From contig CAKZOC010000253.1 of NCBI GenBank assembly GCA_937136025.1, positions 1 through 64,000 on the forward strand: a stretch of 64,000 nucleotides of DNA, read 5' to 3'. Made by a program: the position numbers and the translations under genes. Of this stretch, positions 1-8,029 are shown piece after piece. Origin of the DNA: an uncultured Bacteroidota bacterium (GTDB lineage: Bacteria > Bacteroidota > Bacteroidia > Flavobacteriales > Flavobacteriaceae). Each line of letters opens with the position of its first letter. Within the stretch, counting starts at the first letter, position 1. The notes beneath the pieces are model-generated. The model saw only the letters and a list, made by a program, of their open reading frames with translations. It searched no databases and had not been told where the DNA came from.

Positions 1-2184
1 ATACCCCACCCCTTCAACCGTAGTTATACTTCCCGGGGCACTGAAATCATCATCAAATGTGTAGAAATAGCCATTTGAACTGAATTTCGCATCAAAGATA
101 TTGTTCACAAGCAGGGTCAGGGCCACATCCGAAAACCAGCCAAAGGGTTTCATACGGTACCGGAGATTGAAATCGGTCTGGGTGTAGGCCTCGAGTTTTG
201 ATTTTTCGGCCTCAATATTGCTCATATACTGTTCTCCAACAAACTTGGTGAGCAGGGCAAACTGCAAGTCTTCAGACAGGTTATACACCAATCGGCTCCC
301 CAGAACCACTTCCGGAGAAAAGGCGATCCGGGTGTTTCCCAAATTGGTCAGCTCCCCATCTCTCCTGAAAAAGAAATCGATATTGCGATTCGTACTCAGG
401 GCCAGGTTGGGTTGCCATTGAAATGCGCGACCGAGTGGCATGTCCACATCGATTTCCAGACCCAGCCTGTAACTATCTCCAATATTGGACCGGATAGGAG
501 CTCCAACATCGTTGAGCTCCCCGGTGAGTACCAGCTGATCCTTATAGCGCATGTAATACACGTTGGCGTTTATACTGGTGCCTTGCTTCAGGTACCGCCA
601 CCCCAATTCGAAGTCCTGCAGGCGTTCCGGTTTGGGATTCCCATTTTCATAGTCATTCCTGTTAGGCTCCCGGTTTGCCACGGCATAGGAAAGATAGAGG
701 TTTTGAGAAGGGTTAATCCGATACGTAATCCCGGATTTTGGGTTAAAAAACCGGAAGCGATCATCCACCAGTCCTGTTTGTTCCCCGTTTGCCTGGTAGC
801 GAACACCTCTGTACTGAAGATCGAGAAAGAATTGCCACTTGTCCCCTAAACGGTAATTGGCTTTGGCAAATATATTGAGATCGTCTTTTTGTGAATCGTC
901 CTCATAATACCGATCCCGGGGCTCGAGATTCCCGGCATACCTGGCCCAGATCACCTCTCCGAAATGATCCCCCCTGTAGGTATTCCACCCTCCTCCGAGG
1001 AGCAACTCCAGAGGCCCTTTTCTGTAGGTACCCGAAAAAACAGTCCCATAGAAATCATTGTCCAGCCAACGCCGGCGTGCATAATCCATAGTACTGATTT
1101 CCTCTCCGTCGACTACCGTATTTGCCAGACCGAGAAAACTCAATTGGGCATCCGGGGCAAATAGGATATTGCTGTAATACCACTCGTCTACGTATTCCTC
1201 AAAAAATCCACGCCCCCGGGTATAGTGGAGGGCGATATTGGTTTGAAAAGCCTCTGTCCATTCCTGGTTCCAGTGCAATTGGAAGTGGTCCTGTTTGTAG
1301 TCGTCCACCTGATTGTCGTAAAAGCCCTCGAAATTTCCATCCCGGTCAAACTGAATACCGGCGATATTATACCTGCGGTTGGTCTCCAGACTGTTGTCGA
1401 CCCCGATAGAACCCAGTACGTCGGGATCAAAACCATACCAGGACTGGTAGGTCACTTCGTGACCCCCAAACATAAGGGCCTTCACAAGGGTTTTTTCCTT
1501 TACAAAAGCACCCTGAAGAAAGTAGGAATCCAAATCCGAAGCGGCGCGGTCAATATACCCGTCAGAGGCAATTCGGGAGAGTCGGCCCGAGAATTCGAAT
1601 TGATCACCCAATAAACCTGTACTGAATTTCGCGGTGGCCCGGTGCGTATTAAAACTGCCTGCCGAAACCGTAAGCTCAGCGTAGGCCTCGGATGAGACCA
1701 CGTCCGTGAGAATATTCAGGCTGGCCCCAAAGGCTCCTGCCCCATTGGTAGAGGTTCCCACACCTCGTTGAAGTTGCAGACTTTCCGTAGAAGAGGCGAA
1801 GTCGGGCATATTGACCCAGAAAGTCCCCTGTGATTCCGCATCGTTATAGGGAATTCCGTTTATAGTGACATTTACCCGGGTGGCATCACTACCCCGCACC
1901 CGTATTCCGGTGTATCCAATCCCGGCACCTGCATCTGAGGTAGTGACTACGGAAGGAAGGTAGTTCATTAGGATCGGAATGTCCTGTCCAAGATTGCGTT
2001 TTGCAATGCGGTCTTTATTCAGGTTGGAAAAGGTGACCGGGGCCTCACGGGTTACCCGAACAGCAGAGACGAGAACCTCATCCAGTGCAATTTGTTCCGC
2101 TTCGGTGGTATCAATCGGTGTTTGCTGGGCTAGTGTTGACAAAGGGATCGATAAAAACAATCCCCATAAAACCATCTTTTTCAT
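1..2184 (-). CDS. TonB-dependent outer-membrane receptor under TPP riboswitch, probable thiamine(-precursor) importer (3' end cut by window)
   Basis: The frame is open from an ATG at 2184 to base 1, giving 728 codons, so only the last stretch of the beta-barrel is missing. Residues 1-20 form a signal peptide ending in LAQQ. A plug domain follows, with IPYNDAESQG and RGVGTSTNGAGAFGAS, and then a long barrel with alternating aromatic strands; VNNIFDAKF lies near the end, as is usual in this family. There is no CarboxypepD_reg domain and no SusD partner in view. A TPP riboswitch sits in the leader, and a thiamine-binding protein and a PnuT-type transporter are encoded upstream on the same strand. 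This context points to the OMR1-type thiamine receptors that comparative genomics has described in Bacteroidota. The substrate is inferred from context only. Confidence 0.9.
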   Translation of the reverse strand, partial: MKKMVLWGLFLSIPLSTLAQQTPIDTTEAEQIALDEVLVSAVRVTREAPVTFSNLNKDRIAKRNLGQDIPILMNYLPSVVTTSDAGAGIGYTGIRVRGSDATRVNVTINGIPYNDAESQGTFWVNMPDFASSTESLQLQRGVGTSTNGAGAFGASLNILTDVVSSEAYAELTVSAGSFNTHRATAKFSTGLLGDQFEFSGRLSRIASDGYIDRAASDLDSYFLQGAFVKEKTLVKALMFGGHEVTYQSWYGFDPDVLGSIGVDNSLETNRRYNIAGIQFDRDGNFEGFYDNQVDDYKQDHFQLHWNQEWTEAFQTNIALHYTRGRGFFEEYVDEWYYSNILFAPDAQLSFLGLANTVVDGEEISTMDYARRRWLDNDFYGTVFSGTYRKGPLELLLGGGWNTYRGDHFGEVIWARYAGNLEPRDRYYEDDSQKDDLNIFAKANYRLGDKWQFFLDLQYRGVRYQANGEQTGLVDDRFRFFNPKSGITYRINPSQNLYLSYAVANREPNRNDYENGNPKPERLQDFELGWRYLKQGTSINANVYYMRYKDQLVLTGELNDVGAPIRSNIGDSYRLGLEIDVDMPLGRAFQWQPNLALSTNRNIDFFFRRDGELTNLGNTRIAFSPEVVLGSRLVYNLSEDLQFALLTKFVGEQYMSNIEAEKSKLEAYTQTDFNLRYRMKPFGWFSDVALTLLVNNIFDAKFSSNGYFYTFDDDFSAPGSITTVEGVGY

Positions 2185-2303
2185 TCGTATGCCGTTTACG
2201 AATAAAAGGGGCCATTATCCTGTGATGACTTGTTGTTCGTGGCAAAATGCCCACCCGGACGGAAAGAAGATAGTCTTCTAAATAGAGGACATACTCTCTC
2301 AGT

Positions 2304-2398
2304 GTTCCCTTGGCAGCATTACCTGCCCAGGTTCATCGGGTATACTCTCAGCCCGGTTTTTTGCGATTTACGCTCCTGAAAAACCAAAGCACCCCTTA
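2304..2398 (-). promoter_or_regulatory. TPP riboswitch (THI element)
   Basis: Read on the minus strand, the leader contains AAGGGGTGC at its 5' end, then GGGCTGAGA, ATACCC, TGAACCTG, CAGGTAATGCTG and a closing CCAAGGGAA. These are the conserved blocks of the thiamine pyrophosphate aptamer in the right order: the P1 arms pair, and CUGAGA and ACCUG..GGUAAUGC are the pyrimidine- and pyrophosphate-sensing parts. It lies about 120 bases upstream of the receptor ATG at 2184. No T-tract intrinsic terminator is obvious between aptamer and ATG, so control of translation is as likely as attenuation. Confidence 0.95.
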
Positions 2399-2408
2399 TG
2401 AGATGCCG

Positions 2409-2416
2409 CAAAGATA
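2409..2416 (-). promoter_or_regulatory. Promoter -7 element for the riboswitch-receptor transcript
   Basis: The minus strand reads TATCTTTG, a match to the Bacteroidota -7 consensus TAnnTTTG. Transcription would start about 7 bases downstream, right at the 5' edge of the TPP aptamer. No clear TTG was seen at the -33 distance. Confidence 0.6.
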
Positions 2417-2470
2417 CGTACATCTTACTGATGATAAAAATGATTATTCCCCTCCGGGCTTTCCCACAAG

Positions 2471-4009
2471 TCAGGGTTGGTGGGCCGCCTTGAGCAGGTC
2501 ATTTACCGTTTTAACCGGGTTGAAAGTACTCCCCGGAACCTCTACAAAAACCGTATTCCAATACGCCATGCCCCCATTCCAGAGACCGGGAAGCTCTAAA
2601 GCCTTTAATTCCCTGCCTTCAAAGGTTTTTGAAGCGATAAAGCCCTGTTTGGAATTCACATATTGCAGCAAGTCTAATTTCTTACCAAAAGCATCGCGAA
2701 CCCCGCAGACTAAATCTACCGGATTAAAGTGCGTCGCCTTTTCAAAAATCAGGAGTTGGGCTTCGTCTTCCAAATCCACCTGAGCCGACTCGACGATTTG
2801 CAGGGATTCATTTCCCATGGCATCTGTAATCCAGAACGGACCTCCCCCGGGGTCTCCTTCGTTTCGGACCATTCCGCAAACCCGTATAGGGCGAGACAGC
2901 TTATCGATGAGTACGGCCATCTGTTCTTCGAGGCTGTAGCCGGGAAAGGCATCGGGAAAACGCACATTCAATCCTGTCTCCAGAAAGGCGTGGACGCGTT
3001 TTAACAAATCGTGGTCTACTGTTCCATCGACCAGCATCCTGTGAAAACTGAACGCCTTGGACTGGACTTTGAGCAGATACCCGGCCAGCACCTCCTTCCA
3101 GGCCACAATTTCTTCTAAAGACCGGTCCGGAACTACATTGTCAATATTTTTAATAAACAGCAGATCTGCCTCCTGTTCGTTGAGGTTTTCCAAAAGGGCG
3201 CCATGTCCGCCGGGCCGGAAAAGCAATTGTCCGTTTTCCTCGCGGAACGGCTCATTCTCCGGAGTAACTGCCAGGGTATCTGTGGACTCCTTTTGATAGG
3301 AATAGGTGATTTCAAAATCACAACCGGCAGCAGCGGCTATCCTGCCCGCAAATGATTTCTCTTCCGCCTGGAACAAGTCCCAGTGTTGAGGGGAAATAGT
3401 AAAATGAAGACGAGAAACAGAGCCCGATCGCCCATAGGCAGCCCCTTCCTTTAAATGTTCTACAAAAGGAGTCGCCGTTCGATTTCCGTACCGGTGAAAG
3501 GGCAAAAGGCCTTTGGGATAGAACCCGTAATTCTTTCCTCTTTCGGTGAGCATTTCAGAGACGAAAGCATATAACATCTCTCCCTGAGTTTGAGGTGTTG
3601 CCGACAGAGATCCGGAGATTTCATCGTAAAACGGAAACCGTTGCAGGCCTTCATAAAAGGTTTTAATCCCCTTGTACTGCGGAAGGTTTACATATTCGTC
3701 AAGCCGTGTCACCTTGGGATTAAACCCTTGTAAAAACCCGAATAAATCTTTAAACATTCGGGAAGCCGCCCCGGAAGCCGGGATAAATTTAAGAGCTCTG
3801 AGATTGCGACTGTGCTCCTGATAATGTTTGCGGAGCTGCTCTTGTTGCTCAGAGGAAAGGCGGATAATCCCATCCCCAACAACTGCCGCTTTGACCAGCG
3901 CAACATAAGGTATTCCCTCCTGAAAGGTTTGAATTTGCTGCGTGGCTTTTTCGGGACTAATCCCTTTTTTAGACAGGAGAAGTTTGTCTTCCTCTGAAAA
4001 TGGATTCAT
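2471..4009 (-). CDS. DUF4301 family protein, nucleotidyltransferase-like, linked to thiamine salvage
   Basis: A 512-residue soluble protein without signal peptide. Its ATG overlaps the stop of the NadR-like gene in an ATGA, so the two are translationally coupled. It resembles the DUF4301 family, whose function is unknown to me. By eye it carries features like those of UDP-sugar pyrophosphorylases: a glycine-rich loop FIPASGAASRM near residue 75, LPFHRYG near 169, RPGGHG at about 265-270, and an IDN at about 289-291 in the place of the metal-binding Asp. That fold assignment is inference. Being last in an operon with a thiamine-binding protein and a PnuT-type transporter, it may act on thiamine or a thiamine phosphate. 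Start and gene are secure; the role is open. Confidence 0.8.
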   Translation of the reverse strand: MNPFSEEDKLLLSKKGISPEKATQQIQTFQEGIPYVALVKAAVVGDGIIRLSSEQQEQLRKHYQEHSRNLRALKFIPASGAASRMFKDLFGFLQGFNPKVTRLDEYVNLPQYKGIKTFYEGLQRFPFYDEISGSLSATPQTQGEMLYAFVSEMLTERGKNYGFYPKGLLPFHRYGNRTATPFVEHLKEGAAYGRSGSVSRLHFTISPQHWDLFQAEEKSFAGRIAAAAGCDFEITYSYQKESTDTLAVTPENEPFREENGQLLFRPGGHGALLENLNEQEADLLFIKNIDNVVPDRSLEEIVAWKEVLAGYLLKVQSKAFSFHRMLVDGTVDHDLLKRVHAFLETGLNVRFPDAFPGYSLEEQMAVLIDKLSRPIRVCGMVRNEGDPGGGPFWITDAMGNESLQIVESAQVDLEDEAQLLIFEKATHFNPVDLVCGVRDAFGKKLDLLQYVNSKQGFIASKTFEGRELKALELPGLWNGGMAYWNTVFVEVPGSTFNPVKTVNDLLKAAHQP

Positions 4010-4569
4010 GGAATCAAGAGTTTATCGATGTGGTAAATGGCTTCCTTAAGCCGTTTTTCAGGGGATCCGCTCAATATAATAAAACTGCGGTTATAAAGCT
4101 CCAGAGCGGATCTGAATCGTGCAAACATTTCTTCCCGCTCTTCAGGTTTATCGCGAAGATCATCCGGAACCCAGGGCACGTCAATACCGGTTAGTAAATA
4201 CAGATCGTAGGTGTTCTGTAAGGCATATTTTTCAATATCCGGATCGCAGTAACCGTCGTAATACGCCTCAGAGTAGACTTTAGTGACCAAAAGGTCCGTA
4301 TCGCAAATCAACAAACGGTTGGCCGAGCGGGTCAAGGTATTTTCCCGGGCGATCTGGCCTGCACCAATTGGAGGAAGATCTTCTGGTTGGCATGTCTCGC
4401 GGGTGCGATCCCATTTTTCCTGTAGGTACTCCCGGGCGTATTCCGGAACCCACTCGGTTTGGTAATAGGAGGCCAGGGCTATGGCCAGGGTTGTTTTCCC
4501 TGTAGATTCAGGTCCAAAAACCACCACTTTCAGGATGTCCGAAGGCTCTTGTCTAAACGTTTTTTCCAT
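4006..4569 (-). CDS. NadR-like P-loop ATPase/kinase (AAA_28 type), candidate trapping kinase for thiamine
   Basis: A 187-residue protein counted from the ATG at 4569; the frame extends further upstream but that part overlaps the transporter gene and looks non-coding. The Walker A motif GPESTGKTT is at residues 19-27. It is followed by WVPEYAREYL, CDTDLLVTKVY and a late DDLRDKPEEREEMF, the layout of the ribosylnicotinamide-kinase domain of NadR. The start lies 40 bases inside the end of the transporter gene, and the stop overlaps the DUF4301 start. In known systems PnuC import is driven by phosphorylation by NadR. Here a PnuT-type carrier is paired with the same kinase fold, so a thiamine kinase or pyrophosphokinase is a reasonable guess. 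A true ribosylnicotinamide kinase is the alternative. Confidence 0.82.
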   Translation of the reverse strand: MEKTFRQEPSDILKVVVFGPESTGKTTLAIALASYYQTEWVPEYAREYLQEKWDRTRETCQPEDLPPIGAGQIARENTLTRSANRLLICDTDLLVTKVYSEAYYDGYCDPDIEKYALQNTYDLYLLTGIDVPWVPDDLRDKPEEREEMFARFRSALELYNRSFIILSGSPEKRLKEAIYHIDKLLIP

Positions 4570-5162
4570 TCCCGATATCCTTGGATTGCCAAGATAGTAA
4601 ATATCAGATACTGCAGGGACAGCATTCCCCAGCCCCGGTACGCATAAAGGGGTATGGTGATGAGATCTGCCAAAATCCAGAGGGTCCAGTTTTCCAATTT
4701 TTTGGTTGCCATATACCACATGGCGGTAAAGAATATTCCTGAGGTAAGTATATCCACATAATTGGAGGGTCCCATCGGGACATCAAAGACCTTGTAAATG
4801 ATATAATTTAATCCTGAGGCGGCCACAAACAGTAGAAATCCGATAGCCTTTTCGGTATTGTTGGTTCTGGAAATATGCACTACCGAAGCGCCTTCTTTCT
4901 GCCGGGCCCAGTTCCACCATCCATAAATACTCATAAGCGAGTAATACAGATTGATCATCATATCTCCGAGAAGCCTGTCCTTAAAGAAAAGATACATAGT
5001 GATCACCGTTGCGATCAACCCGGTGGGGTACACCAGGATACTTTCGCGTTTGGCCAGGACCACGCTGGCAATCCCAAATACAAAAGCGAACACTTCAAGC
5101 AGGATAAAAAATACGGAACGATCCCGATACGGATCCAGGAAAAAATCAAAAATGGGGCTCAT
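4530..5162 (-). CDS. pnuT: PnuC/PnuT-family vitamin transporter, probably thiamine
   Basis: A 210-residue inner-membrane protein with about seven hydrophobic segments and the family signature SIYGWWNW near residue 75. PnuC-family carriers move nicotinamide riboside, thiamine (PnuT) or riboflavin by facilitated diffusion that depends on intracellular phosphorylation. The neighbouring thiamine-binding protein and the TPP-controlled receptor favour thiamine; the sequence alone does not decide. The ATG at 5162 is preferred over a GTG at 5168. The gene overlaps the thiamine-binding gene upstream by 17 bases and the kinase gene downstream by 40 bases, so the four genes form one tight operon. Confidence 0.85.
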   Translation of the reverse strand: MSPIFDFFLDPYRDRSVFFILLEVFAFVFGIASVVLAKRESILVYPTGLIATVITMYLFFKDRLLGDMMINLYYSLMSIYGWWNWARQKEGASVVHISRTNNTEKAIGFLLFVAASGLNYIIYKVFDVPMGPSNYVDILTSGIFFTAMWYMATKKLENWTLWILADLITIPLYAYRGWGMLSLQYLIFTILAIQGYREWKKRLDKSLRTS

Positions 5163-5406
5163 AGGCACTTCGGTCTGTTTTGACCATTTTCAGGTAAAAA
5201 ACCCCCTGTTCAACTCCCTCAAGACTGGTGTAAATTTCCTTATTCAGCACTTCCATGACCCGCGCGTAATCGCCATAGATTTGTGTACTCATCGGATTTT
5301 CAAGCACGGTAAGGCCGGAATCCCTCAGCGCCTTTATAAAACGGATAATCTGGGGTTCATATCCGTCCTGCAGTGGGCTGAAGGTTAATTCGACTGAAAT
5401 TTCCAT
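5146..5406 (-). CDS. Thiamine-binding protein, YkoF/MTH1187 family
   Basis: A small 86-residue cytoplasmic protein with the ferredoxin-like repeat of the thiamine-binding (PF01910-type) family: an ISVELTFSPL strand, a helix with IRFIKALRDSGL, then VLENPMSTQIYGDYARVM, which corresponds to the family's conserved PMGT..EG loop. YkoF binds thiamine and hydroxymethylpyrimidine. It is the first gene of the operon leading into pnuT, the NadR-like kinase and DUF4301. It probably buffers or delivers imported thiamine. Confidence 0.75.
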   Translation of the reverse strand: MEISVELTFSPLQDGYEPQIIRFIKALRDSGLTVLENPMSTQIYGDYARVMEVLNKEIYTSLEGVEQGVFYLKMVKTDRSAYEPHF

Positions 5407-5423
5407 GGGCTTTCTTTAAAAGT

Positions 5424-5456
5424 CAAAGGTAGGAGGTCTGATCGGAATCCGCTCAA
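5424..5456 (-). promoter_or_regulatory. Promoter of the thiamine-binding/pnuT operon
   Basis: The minus strand has TTG at 5456-5454, 22 bases, then TACCTTTG at 5431-5424, matching the Bacteroidota sigma-70 pattern. The leader between this and the ATG at 5406 is too short for a TPP aptamer, so this operon is not under the riboswitch seen before the receptor. Confidence 0.6.
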
Positions 5457-5486
5457 CCGAGGACTGAAGATCGGTCAAAACCCCAT

Positions 5487-6119
5487 TCAAACACTAAGCG
5501 CATAGGCAAGGGTAAAGCCTTCAAACTCCATAAAATAGACCTCAAATTTCCCGGAAATTCCCTTTATGAGCACTCCGGCACGTGTCTGCCCCTGATCCAT
5601 ATCAAATTCTGAAACCCGAATATGGTTTAAAAAACTCAGTCCGTGTATTCCCATTATTTTATAAATAGATTCCTTGGCGCCCCATACCATGGTCAGTTTA
5701 CGTATCAGGGCCTGATCATTGGCAAGGGTTCTGTATTCCTTTACCGGGGTAAACCGATGGGCAATCCGCAGTATTTTGTCCCGTTGCTTTTCAATATCAA
5801 TACCCACCTCCTGTTTTTTTGACAGAATAATCCCGGTAAACTCAAAGGAATGGGTGATGGAAATATGGGTGCCGTCCTTTAAATGGGGCTTCCCAGCCTC
5901 GTCGTAAAACAGATCTGCATCCGTATACCCTGCCTGGGCAAGCAGGTGACGGATACTGAGAAATCCTCTCCGGTGCAGTTCAGACTTCATCCCCTCGAGT
6001 CGGTCCTGGCAATGGGGGGTAAGGACGATATCCCTGGCGAGCCACGATTCGGATTCCTCGATCTTCCAGAGGTAGATCTGAAAAGTCCCGCTATTTTTAA
6101 CAGTCTTGTAGAGTGGCAT
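5487..6119 (-). CDS. 4'-phosphopantetheinyl transferase superfamily protein
   Basis: A 210-residue protein with the two Mg-binding signatures of the Sfp/AcpS superfamily: VGIDIEKQRDK near residue 105 and WGAKESIYK near residue 147, preceded by ISITHSFEF. It transfers the phosphopantetheine arm of CoA to a conserved serine of carrier proteins. It is longer than AcpS (about 125 residues) and close to the Sfp-like size. No polyketide or peptide synthetase gene is in the window, so the partner is probably the fatty-acid acyl carrier protein or something encoded elsewhere. It is divergent from ahcY and 80 bases upstream of the thiamine operon. Confidence 0.85.
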   Translation of the reverse strand: MPLYKTVKNSGTFQIYLWKIEESESWLARDIVLTPHCQDRLEGMKSELHRRGFLSIRHLLAQAGYTDADLFYDEAGKPHLKDGTHISITHSFEFTGIILSKKQEVGIDIEKQRDKILRIAHRFTPVKEYRTLANDQALIRKLTMVWGAKESIYKIMGIHGLSFLNHIRVSEFDMDQGQTRAGVLIKGISGKFEVYFMEFEGFTLAYALSV

Positions 6120-6146
6120 TGTTTTGTAATCTTATCCGTATCTTTG
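6119..6146 (+). promoter_or_regulatory. ahcY promoter
   Basis: TTG at 6119-6121, 17 bases, then TATCTTTG at 6139-6146. This is a full match to the Bacteroidota -33/-7 pattern and leaves a leader of about 85 bases before the ahcY ATG. The -33 part overlaps the start codon of the divergent phosphopantetheinyl transferase gene. Confidence 0.65.
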
Positions 6147-6237
6147 AACTCGTTTTTCAGGAGTGCCTTACGGCCTTCTGCATGGGATGAAGTCCTCAGG
6201 ATCAGTCCGCATTAAATATTAAAAAATAAATTGAACT

Positions 6238-7554
6238 ATGAATACTAAAACAGTCGAATACGTACCCTACAAAGTTAAGGATCTTTCCCTGGCAGCATGG
6301 GGGCGTAAGGAAATTGAACTCGCGGAAGCTGAAATGCCAGGTCTCATGGCGCTGAGAGATGAATACGGAGAAGCCCAGCCCCTGAAGGGAGCCCGGATTG
6401 CAGGGTGTCTTCACATGACCATACAGACCGCTGTACTGATTGAAACCCTTGTGGCCCTGGGAGCAGAGGTCACCTGGAGTTCTTGTAATATTTTCTCCAC
6501 ACAGGACCACGCGGCTGCAGCCATTGCAGCGGTGGGAATACCGGTGTACGCGTGGAAGGGGATGACCGAGGAGGAATTCGACTGGTGTATAGAACAAACA
6601 CTGTTTTTCGGGGAAGACCGGAAGCCCTTGAATATGATCCTCGACGACGGGGGCGACCTGACCAATATGGTACTCGATCGCTTTCCGGAACTCGCTGCGG
6701 AAATCAAAGGTATCTCAGAAGAAACAACAACCGGGGTGTTGCGACTCTACGAGCGGGTCAAAAAAGGCACCCTGCCTGTGCCGGCCATCAATGTCAATGA
6801 CTCGGTGACCAAATCTAAATTTGACAATAAATACGGCTGCCGTGAAAGCGCCGTGGATGCCATTCGCCGTGCGACAGATACCATGTTAGCCGGGAAAAGG
6901 GTTGTCGTTGCCGGATACGGAGATGTTGGTAAGGGTACAGCAGCCAGCTTCAGAGGGGCCGGGGCGATTGTTACGGTTACCGAAATTGACCCCATATGTG
7001 CCCTGCAGGCCTGTATGGATGGATATGAAGTGCGGAAACTCGAATCTGTTGTGGGTACTGCCGATGTGATTATTACCGCCACAGGGAATAAGGACATTAT
7101 CCGGGAGGAACATTTTCGCGCCATGAAGGATAAGGCGATTGTCTGCAACATCGGTCATTTTGACAATGAAATCGATATGGCCTGGCTCAATGGTACCTTT
7201 GGACAAACCCGGGATGAAATCAAGCCGCAGGTAGACAAATATACTTTAGACGGAAAAGACATAATCGTTCTTGCCGAAGGGCGTCTGGTCAATCTGGGGT
7301 GTGCTACCGGCCACCCTAGTTTTGTGATGAGCAACAGCTTTACCAATCAGACCCTTGCCCAGATAGAGCTATGGAAGCGTGGCGAAGACTATGAGCGAAA
7401 GGTATATACGCTGCCCAAGCATTTGGACGAAAAAGTAGCCGAACTTCACCTGGAACGCCTCGGGGCGGAATTGACCCGACTCAGTGATGATCAGGCGAGC
7501 TATATCGGGGTAGATCCACAAGGTCCTTATAAACCGGAATACTACCGCTACTAA
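6238..7554 (+). CDS. ahcY: Adenosylhomocysteinase
   Basis: A 438-residue enzyme that hydrolyses S-adenosylhomocysteine to adenosine and homocysteine, clearing the product inhibitor of methyltransferases. The signatures are all present: [24 protein letters not shown], the substrate/NAD lysine region [14 protein letters not shown], the Rossmann loop [10 protein letters not shown] near residue 223, [13 protein letters not shown], and the C-terminal KPEYYRY that reaches into the neighbouring subunit's NAD site. The length fits the bacterial form of about 430-470 residues. It is monocistronic, with its own promoter and a strong terminator 25 bases after the stop. Confidence 0.98.
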   Translation: MNTKTVEYVPYKVKDLSLAAWGRKEIELAEAEMPGLMALRDEYGEAQPLKGARIAGCLHMTIQTAVLIETLVALGAEVTWSSCNIFSTQDHAAAAIAAVGIPVYAWKGMTEEEFDWCIEQTLFFGEDRKPLNMILDDGGDLTNMVLDRFPELAAEIKGISEETTTGVLRLYERVKKGTLPVPAINVNDSVTKSKFDNKYGCRESAVDAIRRATDTMLAGKRVVVAGYGDVGKGTAASFRGAGAIVTVTEIDPICALQACMDGYEVRKLESVVGTADVIITATGNKDIIREEHFRAMKDKAIVCNIGHFDNEIDMAWLNGTFGQTRDEIKPQVDKYTLDGKDIIVLAEGRLVNLGCATGHPSFVMSNSFTNQTLAQIELWKRGEDYERKVYTLPKHLDEKVAELHLERLGAELTRLSDDQASYIGVDPQGPYKPEYYRY

Positions 7555-7577
7555 ATAACAATACCCTGTCACCATAG

Positions 7578-7610
7578 AAAATCCCCGGGAAAACCCCCGG
7601 GGATTTTTTT
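7578..7610 (+). terminator. Rho-independent terminator of ahcY
   Basis: AAATCCCCGGG, a short A-rich loop and CCCGGGGATTT followed by a run of T. A near-perfect GC-rich hairpin. Confidence 0.9.
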
Positions 7611-7665
7611 ATGCCAGAGGTGACAGACGCAACCGCCTGGATAGATTCCACCCCATTATAACCCC

Positions 7666-7700
7666 ATAAAAAAACCCGCTTCACGGCATGTGAAACGGGT
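7666..7700 (-). terminator. Terminator of the rplU-rpmA operon
   Basis: On the minus strand ACCCGTTTCAC pairs with GTGAAGCGGGT around a 5-base loop, with one internal mismatch, followed by seven T. It lies 26 bases after the rpmA stop. Confidence 0.85.
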
Positions 7701-7726
7701 TCTCGATTTTAAGAATATCTGTAACC

Positions 7727-7990
7727 TTAAGCCTCAGCCATCGGCTCGATAGAGACAAAAGATTTTCCGCCTGCCTTCTTGCTAAAGCGGACAATGCCGT
7801 CAACTTTGGCATGTAGCGTGTGATCTTTTGCTACATAGACATTATCACCTGCATTGTGTTTCGTACCTCTTTGACGTACGATAATGTTTCCGGCAATAGC
7901 GGTCTGACCTCCGAAGATTTTAACCCCGAGGCGTTTCGATTCGGACTCCCGTCCGTTTTTGGAACTACCTACACCTTTCTTATGTGCCAT
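7727..7990 (-). CDS. rpmA: 50S ribosomal protein bL27
   Basis: An 87-residue protein beginning [14 protein letters not shown], the mature-type N-terminus that reaches toward the peptidyl-transferase centre, followed by [17 protein letters not shown] and HTLHAKVDG. The N-terminus lacks the leader cleaved in Firmicutes. It is second in an operon with rplU, 39 bases downstream, and is followed by a terminator. Confidence 0.98.
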   Translation of the reverse strand: MAHKKGVGSSKNGRESESKRLGVKIFGGQTAIAGNIIVRQRGTKHNAGDNVYVAKDHTLHAKVDGIVRFSKKAGGKSFVSIEPMAEA

Positions 7991-8029
7991 GATCTATTCT
8001 ATTTTCGGGAAAACATTCCCGGTTACCAT

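Noticed and set aside
412-1614. Several plus-strand open frames opposite the first TonB receptor
   Set aside because: They lie antisense to a receptor frame with clear plug and barrel motifs, show no family motif and have odd composition.
4006-5162. Plain NAD salvage locus (PnuC plus NadR)
   Set aside because: Kept as an alternative, but the kinase lacks the adenylyltransferase and DNA-binding parts of NadR, and the thiamine-binding protein and TPP riboswitch next door favour thiamine.
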